Shown: piece by piece, positions 1-5,045 of the stretch | Layout: the number at the start of each line of letters is the position of its first letter | Numbering within the stretch: the first letter of the stretch is position 1 | Source of the DNA: Clostridiales bacterium | Lineage (GTDB): Bacteria > Bacillota > Clostridia > Oscillospirales > Acutalibacteraceae | Assembly: GCA_019417145.1 (NCBI GenBank) | Contig: DXVY01000015.1 | Span: 1 to 17,344 of the forward strand | DNA length: 17,344 bases | Direction of reading: 5' to 3' | Notes under the pieces: model-generated | What the model was told of the DNA's origin: nothing | Databases searched by the model: none | What the model saw: the letters and a program-made list of their open reading frames with translations, nothing else | Position numbers and translations under genes: made by a program

Positions 1-289
1 AGACAGCCTTGCAGTCCATGAGCGGGTCGGAAAAGCCGCCCACATGGCCAGAGGCCACCCATACCTGAGGATTCATAAGGATGGCGCTGTCCAACCCCAC
101 ATTATAGGGGTTTTCCTGTACGAATTTCTTCCACCAGGCCTTTTTGACGTTGTTTTTGAACTCTACGCCCAAGGGGCCGTAGTCCCAGGTGTTGGACAAT
201 CCGCCGTAGATTTCCGAACCCGGATAGACAAAGCCTCGGTTTTTGGCCAGGGCGACAATGGTTTCCATGCTCTTTTCACTGTTATTCAT
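1..289 (-). CDS. glyQS: Glycyl-tRNA synthetase, N-terminal part (single-chain alpha2 type), cut by window edge
   Basis: This enzyme charges tRNA-Gly with glycine in the cytoplasm. Only the first 96 residues are visible; the gene runs off the left edge. The translation contains METIVALAKNRGFVYPGSEI, then YGGLSNTWDYGPLG and WKKFVQENPYNVGLDSAIL, followed by MNPQVWVASGHVGGFSDPL. These are the conserved opening and motif 1 region of class II glycyl-tRNA synthetases of the dimeric kind, as opposed to the separate GlyQ and GlyS chains. The start ATG at 287-289 is preceded by a purine-rich GGGAGAGAG site and begins close to the conserved METIV block, as usual for the family. It is divergent from uvrB. 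A consensus promoter lies at 361-389, giving a leader of only about 65 nt, too short for a T-box riboswitch. The identification is secure; the rest of the gene cannot be assessed. Confidence 0.96.
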   Translation of the reverse strand, partial: MNNSEKSMETIVALAKNRGFVYPGSEIYGGLSNTWDYGPLGVEFKNNVKKAWWKKFVQENPYNVGLDSAILMNPQVWVASGHVGGFSDPLMDCKAV

Positions 290-360
290 GGCTTTCTCTC
301 TCCCTAATGAACGGCCTTCCGGTTCCCCGGTAGCCGATTTCTTATTCTATAATCCTTTTT

Positions 361-389
361 ATGATACTGGAAATATAGGCCATTGTCAA
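361..389 (-). promoter_or_regulatory. Sigma-A promoter for glyQS
   Basis: On the minus strand TTGACA (384-389) is separated by exactly 17 nt from TATCAT (361-366). It points toward the glycyl-tRNA synthetase start at 289. The predicted leader of about 65 nt holds only a small CCGG-GGAA-CCGG hairpin and no recognisable T-box sequence. Confidence 0.7.
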
Positions 390-542
390 GGAAAAGCGTG
401 GGCGCTGGTTTTGGGCCTTGTGGGAACATTACACGGGTCCTATAGGCAGATAACGTATCCGGTCGGATGGAGGAAAGATCCCGCACACGTGTAGCGCCGC
501 CCCATGGAGTGTTTGGGGCGCACAGCCGGTAAAGCGATAAGA
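390..542. other. Intergenic stretch without a supported gene
   Basis: Between the glyQS promoter and the uvrB promoters there are only short overlapping reading frames, none with a good ribosome binding site or recognisable protein. A 7-bp GC-rich hairpin (498-504 with 514-520) is present. It lacks a T-run on either strand, so I do not call it a terminator. Confidence 0.5.
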
Positions 543-572
543 TTGAAAAGAATAGGATTCTTGTGATATACT
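543..572 (+). promoter_or_regulatory. Upstream promoter (P1) of uvrB, extended -10 type
   Basis: TTGAAA (543-548) is followed after 18 nt by TATACT (567-572). The -10 is preceded by TG one base upstream (TGaTATACT), an extended -10 element. It lies just upstream of a second, stronger promoter, so uvrB probably has tandem start sites. Confidence 0.5.
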
Positions 573-581
573 AATGAAACA

Positions 582-610
582 TTGACAAGAAGGGCAGAGA
601 AGTGTAAAAT
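582..610 (+). promoter_or_regulatory. Main promoter (P2) of uvrB
   Basis: A perfect TTGACA (582-587) is spaced 17 nt from TAAAAT (605-610). Transcription would begin near 617, about 120 nt before the uvrB start codon. The start site falls on the LexA-like box at 616-627, so bound repressor would block initiation. Confidence 0.75.
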
Positions 611-615
611 AGAAT

Positions 616-627
616 AAACATTTGTTC
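616..627 (+). promoter_or_regulatory. Candidate LexA (DinR) SOS box of uvrB
   Basis: AAACATTTGTTC matches the core of the Bacillus-type SOS box GAACATATGTTC at 10 of 12 positions, with a perfect GTTCG right half-site. It sits directly downstream of the P2 -10 element. uvrB is SOS controlled in Bacillus subtilis. The much better box in front of uvrA in this same window supports the call. Confidence 0.55.
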
Positions 628-737
628 GGATTTACTTCTGGCATTGTTTAGCTTTTGTCAATTTGGCATACAATAAATGGGTTGGAAAATCAAATATAGG
701 GGCCGTTTATGGCCGTAGCGGATAGAGGATAGTGCAT

Positions 738-2720
738 ATGAGCAATCAAAGCGATCAGGATTATTTTAAATTAGTCGCGCCGTATAAGCCTACCGGAGAT
801 CAGCCGGAAGCAATCGCAAAGCTGGTGGAAGGCGTGAAAAAAGGGAATAAGGAGCAGACGCTGCTGGGCGTGACAGGTTCCGGCAAGACGTTTACAATGG
901 CCAACGTTATCGCCCAAGTGAATAAACCGACTTTGGTCCTAGCGCACAATAAAACGCTGGCGGCGCAACTGTGCTCGGAATTCCGGGAATTTTTCCCCCA
1001 CAATGCGGTGGAATACTTTGTCTCCTATTACGACTATTATCAGCCGGAGGCCTATATTCCCGGCACCGATACTTATATTGAAAAGGACTCGGCCATTAAC
1101 GACGAGATCGACAAGCTGCGTCATTCGGCCACGGCCGCCCTGTCCGAACGGCGGGATGTGATCATTGTGGCCAGCGTATCCTGCATCTACTCCCTAGGCA
1201 ACCCCATCGATTACCGGAACATGATCCTGTCGCTGCGGCCGGGCATGACCTGGGAGCGGGACGCGCTGCTTAAAAAGCTGGTGGAGCTGCAATATGAGCG
1301 CAATGACGTCAATTTTGTCCGCAACAAGTTCCGGGTCAGGGGAGACGTGGTGGAAGTTTTCCCGGCCTATGCGGGGGAGACGGCCATTCGTATTGAGTTT
1401 TTTGGCGACGAGGTGGAGCGCATTTCCGAGATCAACGCTTTAACCGGCGAGCGTAAGCGGGAGCTTATGCACATCGCTTTTTATCCTGCCTCCCACTACA
1501 TTGTCCCGCCCGACAAGATGGCCGACGCAATCCATAATATTGAGAACGAGATGGAGGAGCGGGTCAAATACTTTAAGGAGCACGACAAGCTCATCGAGGC
1601 CCAGCGCATCCGGCAGCGCACCGAATACGATATGGAGATGCTCCAGGAGATCGGCATGTGCAAGGGGATCGAGAACTATTCCCGGGTGCTGGCCGGACGG
1701 CCGGCGGGCAGCATTCCCTTTACCCTTTTGGACTACTTCCCCAAGGACTATCTTTTGTTCGTGGACGAGTCCCACGTGACCCTGCCTCAGGTGCGGGGTA
1801 TGTATGGGGGCGACCGAGCCCGGAAGGAGACCCTGGTGGAGTACGGCTTCCGGCTGCCCTCGGCTTTTGACAACCGGCCGCTGAACTTTGACGAATTCTA
1901 CGATCATGTGAACCAGGCCATTTTTGTGTCGGCCACCCCCGGGCCTCTGGAGCGGGAGAAGTCGGCCCAGATTGTGGAGCAGGTCATCCGGCCCACGGGG
2001 CTGCTGGATCCGGAGGTTATTGTCAAGCCCACCGACGGGCAGATCGACGACCTGGTATCCGAGATCAACGCCCGCACCGCCCGAAAGGAGCGGGTGCTGG
2101 TGACCACCCTGACCAAGAAAATGGCCGAGGATCTCACCGATTATCTGGAAAATCTGGATATAAAGGTGCGGTATATGCATCACGATGTGGACACCATGGA
2201 GCGTATGGAGATCATCCGGGACCTCCGGCTGGGGGAATTCGATGTGCTGGTGGGCATCAACCTGCTTAGAGAAGGGTTGGATATTCCAGAGGTATCCCTG
2301 GTAGCCATTCTGGACGCCGACAAGGAGGGTTTCCTCCGGTCGGAAACCTCTCTCATCCAGACCATCGGCCGGGCGGCCCGCAACGCCGACGGACAGGTTA
2401 TCATGTACGCCGACGCGGTGACGCCCTCTATGGAGCGGGCTATCCAAGAGACCAACCGCCGTCGAGGTATCCAGATGGCCTATAACGAGGCCCACGGTAT
2501 TGTACCCAAGACCATTGTCAAGGACGTGCGGGATGTGATAGAAATATCCGGCGGGAAGAAAAATCGGAGCCAGGACAAGGAAATCCGCCGCATGAGCCGA
2601 CCCGAGCGGGAGCAGCTCATCCGCCAGCTCACCGCCGAGATGAAGCAGGCCGCCAAGATGCTGGAATTCGAGCACGCGGCCTATCTGCGGGATCGGATCG
2701 AAAAGCTGCGGAAGGGATAG
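738..2720 (+). CDS. uvrB: UvrABC excinuclease subunit B (DNA damage verification helicase)
   Basis: UvrB receives damaged DNA from UvrA, verifies the lesion with its beta-hairpin and recruits UvrC for incision in nucleotide excision repair. The 660-residue product has normal family length. Visible landmarks are Walker A GVTGSGKT (residues 44-51), the aromatic beta-hairpin from about Y97 (YYDYYQPEAYIPGTDTYIEK), the Walker B box DESH (343-346) and helicase motifs GINLLREGLDIPE and QTIGRAARN. The C-terminal UVR domain (about 625-660) binds UvrA or UvrC. I prefer ATG 738 over an in-frame GTG at 732 because the GAGGA site at 725-729 is 8 nt from 738 and only 2 nt from 732. Tandem promoters and a LexA-like box lie upstream. 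Unusually, uvrA is not next but 2.3 kb away behind a lipoprotein/XRE module. Confidence 0.98.
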   Translation: MSNQSDQDYFKLVAPYKPTGDQPEAIAKLVEGVKKGNKEQTLLGVTGSGKTFTMANVIAQVNKPTLVLAHNKTLAAQLCSEFREFFPHNAVEYFVSYYDYYQPEAYIPGTDTYIEKDSAINDEIDKLRHSATAALSERRDVIIVASVSCIYSLGNPIDYRNMILSLRPGMTWERDALLKKLVELQYERNDVNFVRNKFRVRGDVVEVFPAYAGETAIRIEFFGDEVERISEINALTGERKRELMHIAFYPASHYIVPPDKMADAIHNIENEMEERVKYFKEHDKLIEAQRIRQRTEYDMEMLQEIGMCKGIENYSRVLAGRPAGSIPFTLLDYFPKDYLLFVDESHVTLPQVRGMYGGDRARKETLVEYGFRLPSAFDNRPLNFDEFYDHVNQAIFVSATPGPLEREKSAQIVEQVIRPTGLLDPEVIVKPTDGQIDDLVSEINARTARKERVLVTTLTKKMAEDLTDYLENLDIKVRYMHHDVDTMERMEIIRDLRLGEFDVLVGINLLREGLDIPEVSLVAILDADKEGFLRSETSLIQTIGRAARNADGQVIMYADAVTPSMERAIQETNRRRGIQMAYNEAHGIVPKTIVKDVRDVIEISGGKKNRSQDKEIRRMSRPEREQLIRQLTAEMKQAAKMLEFEHAAYLRDRIEKLRKG

Positions 2721-3010
2721 AAGCGCCGAGCCGTGTTGCCTGAGATAATCCCCGGAGCATAGGGCGCGTTGGTAGCGGCAATTACGCCGCGTGACGCGCA
2801 CGGAGCGGAGAGGTATTCTCTCAGGCCAGCAGCACGAGCGAGGCGAGACAGGAAGCGCCGAGCCCGCGAGCCCAGAAAAATGACCGTTGCGCAAGGGATG
2901 ACGGAACGGCGGCACGCCGTGCGGCCAACCCTGGAGCGTAGGGAATTTTTCCGGAACAGCGAGGGGAGCGAGGCGAGACAAGAAACGCCGGCGGGCAGTG
3001 CCCGCCGCCA
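2720..3010. repeat. Hairpin-rich GC-rich intergenic repeat region, two related units
   Basis: A stretch of roughly 58 bp at 2803-2860 recurs at 2934-2990 about 131 bp later. The best conserved core is GAGCGAGGCGAGACA followed by a GAA-CGCCG block (2836-2860 and 2966-2990, 23 of 25 identical). The 13-bp block GAAGCGCCGAGCC occurs at 2720-2732 and 2852-2864. Small hairpins pepper the region: 2775-2790, 2808-2822, 2906-2920 (ACGGCG-GCA-CGCCGT) and 2989-3007 (8 bp around an AGT loop). Reading frames of 86 to 131 codons cross it on both strands but are rich in Arg and Ala, lack conserved features and follow the repeat, so I do not call genes. A diverged relative occurs near 15410-15466. Confidence 0.6.
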
Positions 3011-3081
3011 AACGTACGGTAGACGCGCGGGGAAACTATACGGGTTTGGCGCCTTTGCCGCAGGGTTATTTGCCAATACAA

Positions 3082-3116
3082 CAGACGCGCTGCCGGTTTA
3101 TCCGGCGGCGCGTCTG
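3082..3116. terminator. Bidirectional intrinsic terminator between uvrB and the lipoprotein gene
   Basis: CAGACGCGCTGCCGG pairs with CCGGCGGCGCGTCTG across a TTTAT loop, giving a 15-bp stem with a single G-U pair. On the plus strand it is followed by CTTTCGT, on the minus strand by TTGTATT. It lies between convergent genes and could serve both. Confidence 0.75.
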
Positions 3117-3144
3117 CTTTCGTATAAATGAAAATCTATTCCAT

Positions 3145-4458
3145 TTATGTTAGTGTGTATTGATATGCCTCTTTTATCGTATTAAAAGCTATAGCCTTCT
3201 CCATCTCTTTTGGCTTATAAATATAGCATGGCATGGATAATAAGTCCTGAAATGTAAGTGCTACCGATGTAGAGGATTCTGTAAATTCTGAAACCTGAGA
3301 CTCCGATAAATACATTACATATCCCGGTTGATCCTTAAAGCCTACACTGAGAGAATCTCCGCTGGATGCTTCCATAACCAATTGCGGCGCAGCAGACGGA
3401 TCGGAGATCGGAACTGCATAATGCTTGCTTTTATTGTCCGCAAACCAATATAAATATCCATTATACTGCGTCGCCTTTTCCAACGGTAATGATATATCAG
3501 ATTCTGCTGCGCTTTGTGTTTGAGGATCATATAGATATGTATAATAGATATCGGTTTCCCCGCTCCAGTCCCGCTCAACAAAATACACATGCTCTTCCAA
3601 GACAAAGCAATCCGCAAACGAGAGCTGCCCCTGTTCAATAACCCCGTATTGAACAGGATTGCTCCCGTCTATCCCTATACTGCATAGACGCGTCGTCCCA
3701 ATAAAATCTTCAAAGGTAAAATAGACGGTATTATCGGCAATTCTGTAAATCTTCCCCTCGGTCATCGACCCGATATTGTATTGGCTGGTCGATTGACATA
3801 GGTTGGTCAGTTCCTCTGTTTTCAGATTCAAAGAAAAAATGGCTGCCGTACCGCTCATATTGGTGACGTCTTGTCCCACAAAATAAATATAGTCTCCTGA
3901 CAACCACAGAGGTGGAACCACAAAGTTAGCCGCGTCAAACGAAACATTGGCAAGCGCTGTTCTTTGTTTTGTAACCAGATCCAATCTATATATATAACAG
4001 GTGCTTTGCCCATCGCCAAGTAGCGTCTTCTCGGTCTCCCTCTGCGCCCAGTAAAGCGCTTGGTCGTAATAACAAAGGTACAACGGTTCGATTCTCCAAT
4101 TGCTGTTAGATGCAAGTGGGTCGGTGTAAAGAAGGGATTCGTTACCGGTCTGCACATCGTAGTCCAAGATTCTCGAATTGCGTATGGAATATGCGCTTTC
4201 TCCGGACAATCTATATATATGTCCCTCGGAAAAGCACATATCTCCTGCGGAAACATCAACATTTTCAGAGGCATAATTATAGAAGCTTGTATCATGTCCT
4301 TCAGAAAAGCCATTATCCGACGCAGGGGAATCAACATTTTCAGAGGCAAAATTATAAAAGCTTGTATTGGGCATACCGCATCCGTTCATAATCAAAGAAG
4401 ACAACAGTAGCGCCGTTACCGCTAAAGTGTATCGAAAACCTTTCTTTGTATTCCGCAT
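3145..4458 (-). CDS. Secreted lipoprotein with propeller-like (DUF5050-like) repeats and an N-terminal tandem duplication
   Basis: The 437-residue product begins with a lipoprotein signal peptide: a basic start, a hydrophobic segment and Cys27 in LIMNGC, so it should be tethered to the outer face of the membrane. After Cys27 there is a 25-residue tandem duplication (residues 32-56 and 57-81, TSFYNxASENVD...FSEGH). The rest shows repeated strand signatures: HIYRLS, QALYWAQ, GDYIYFVGQD, NTVYFTFED, EHVYFVERD and GYLYWFADN. These recall beta-propeller proteins of the DUF5050 kind; function is unknown and ligand binding is only a guess. The gene is visibly richer in A and T than uvrB and uvrA. It has a perfect AGGAGGA site (4464-4470) and a consensus promoter, and is divergent from the XRE gene, which may control it. 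Confidence 0.85.
   Translation of the reverse strand: MRNTKKGFRYTLAVTALLLSSLIMNGCGMPNTSFYNFASENVDSPASDNGFSEGHDTSFYNYASENVDVSAGDMCFSEGHIYRLSGESAYSIRNSRILDYDVQTGNESLLYTDPLASNSNWRIEPLYLCYYDQALYWAQRETEKTLLGDGQSTCYIYRLDLVTKQRTALANVSFDAANFVVPPLWLSGDYIYFVGQDVTNMSGTAAIFSLNLKTEELTNLCQSTSQYNIGSMTEGKIYRIADNTVYFTFEDFIGTTRLCSIGIDGSNPVQYGVIEQGQLSFADCFVLEEHVYFVERDWSGETDIYYTYLYDPQTQSAAESDISLPLEKATQYNGYLYWFADNKSKHYAVPISDPSAAPQLVMEASSGDSLSVGFKDQPGYVMYLSESQVSEFTESSTSVALTFQDLLSMPCYIYKPKEMEKAIAFNTIKEAYQYTLT
4216..4365 (-). repeat. 75-bp tandem duplication inside the lipoprotein gene
   Basis: Two in-frame 75-bp units, 4291-4365 and 4216-4290, encode 25-residue repeats TSFYNFASENVD... and TSFYNYASENVD.... The first part is nearly identical at DNA level (TCAACATTTTCAGAGGCA is in both), while the second part has diverged. 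Confidence 0.85.
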
Positions 4459-4512
4459 ATTTATCCTCCTATTAAATTACTGCCTACGTTTCGAACCTCC
4501 TCGATGTATGCT

Positions 4513-4541
4513 ATTTTACTCTCAATTTATATGAATGTCAA
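4513..4541 (-). promoter_or_regulatory. Sigma-A promoter of the lipoprotein gene
   Basis: On the minus strand a perfect TTGACA (4536-4541) is spaced 17 nt from TAAAAT (4513-4518). Transcription should begin around 4506, about 47 nt before the start codon at 4458. The -35 overlaps the inverted repeat at 4540-4555. Confidence 0.75.
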
Positions 4542-4555
4542 GTGTAAATACACTT
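4540..4555. promoter_or_regulatory. Candidate operator: 16-bp inverted repeat shared by divergent promoters
   Basis: AAGTGTA-AA-TACACTT is a perfect 7-bp inverted repeat around two central bases. It touches the -35 of the lipoprotein promoter and abuts the TATAAT (4555-4560) that would serve the XRE gene. Its position is ideal for a repressor or autoregulator; the adjacent XRE protein is the obvious candidate, by inference. A second palindrome, AAACCGGTTT, is at 4572-4581 in the predicted XRE leader. Confidence 0.5.
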
Positions 4556-4560
4556 ATAAT
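4555..4560 (+). promoter_or_regulatory. -10 element of the XRE regulator gene
   Basis: A perfect TATAAT lies 51 nt before the XRE start codon. The -35 position holds only a weak match, suggesting an intrinsically weak or regulated promoter. Confidence 0.4.
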
Positions 4561-4610
4561 TCATTAAGACTAAACCGGTTTTCATTTAATCTAACAAAGA
4601 GGTGATCAAA

Positions 4611-4949
4611 ATGAAAATCGATTATCAGGCGCTGGGGCGGCGGCTGGCCCGCATTCGGAGGGAGCGGGGTCTTACCCAGGAGAAGCTGGCCGAGCGGGCC
4701 AATCTGGCCAACAACTATATTTCTAACATTGAAAACGGCCGGTCCATTCCCAGTCTGGAAACGGTGGTCAAGCTCTGCGAAGCGCTGGATGCGACTCCCA
4801 ATGACCTGCTGATGGAGACGGTGCAGGATTCGGAAGAATATATGCTGCACGAAATCGGGGATAAAATATCCCTGTGTACGCCCCGGGAGCGGCGGCTGAT
4901 CGCCGGTTTTGCCACCCTGCTTCTGGAGGAGAGAAAAAGGGAAAAATAG
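4611..4949 (+). CDS. XRE-family helix-turn-helix transcriptional regulator
   Basis: This 112-residue protein is a small DNA-binding regulator. Residues about 8-67 form a Cro/CI-type HTH_3 domain: GRRLARIRRERGLTQEKLAE, then ANLANNYISNIENGRSIPSL and TVVKLCEALDATPNDLL. The remaining 45 residues are charged and end in a helix-like LLLEERKREK; no sensor domain is seen. I chose ATG 4611 because AGAGGTGATC (4598-4607) is an excellent Shine-Dalgarno sequence for it; a GTG at 4602 lies inside that site. It is divergent from the lipoprotein gene with an inverted repeat in the shared promoter region, a typical arrangement for local control. No terminator separates it from uvrA, so some readthrough into uvrA is possible, although uvrA has its own promoter. 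Confidence 0.92.
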   Translation: MKIDYQALGRRLARIRRERGLTQEKLAERANLANNYISNIENGRSIPSLETVVKLCEALDATPNDLLMETVQDSEEYMLHEIGDKISLCTPRERRLIAGFATLLLEERKREK

Positions 4950-4953
4950 CCCC

Positions 4954-4982
4954 TTGCATTATAAATTTTAATGTCGTATACT
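4954..4982 (+). promoter_or_regulatory. Promoter of uvrA
   Basis: TTGCAT (4954-4959) is spaced exactly 17 nt from TATACT (4977-4982), immediately after the XRE stop codon. Transcription would start near 4989, just upstream of the SOS box. Confidence 0.75.
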
Positions 4983-4998
4983 GGTTTGCAGAATAATG

Positions 4999-5012
4999 CG
5001 AACAAACGTTTA
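4999..5012 (+). promoter_or_regulatory. LexA (DinR) SOS box of uvrA
   Basis: CGAACAAACGTTTA matches the Bacillus-type consensus CGAACRNRYGTTYC at 13 of 14 positions; only the last base differs. It lies about 10 nt downstream of the predicted transcription start, where bound LexA would block uvrA expression until DNA damage. Confidence 0.75.
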
Positions 5013-5045
5013 ATCCGTTTGCTTTTGCCGAAAAGGAGAAGCGTT

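Noticed and set aside
290..360. T-box riboswitch in front of glycyl-tRNA synthetase
   Set aside because: The leader from the consensus promoter is only about 65 nt and no T-box sequence (TGGNACCGCG) is present.
1440..3011. Long open frame of 523 codons on the minus strand across uvrB
   Set aside because: It lies antisense to the certain uvrB gene, has no recognisable domain or ribosome binding site, and is a by-product of GC-rich codon use.
2769..3131. Open frame of 120 codons after uvrB, and overlapping minus-strand frames
   Set aside because: They follow the repeat units and hairpins, are dominated by Arg and Ala, and run into the terminator at 3082-3116.
4971..5045. Upstream in-frame start for uvrA at 4971
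   Set aside because: It precedes the predicted transcription start near 4989 and contains the LexA box; ATG 5046 has a proper ribosome binding site and matches the usual UvrA N-terminus.
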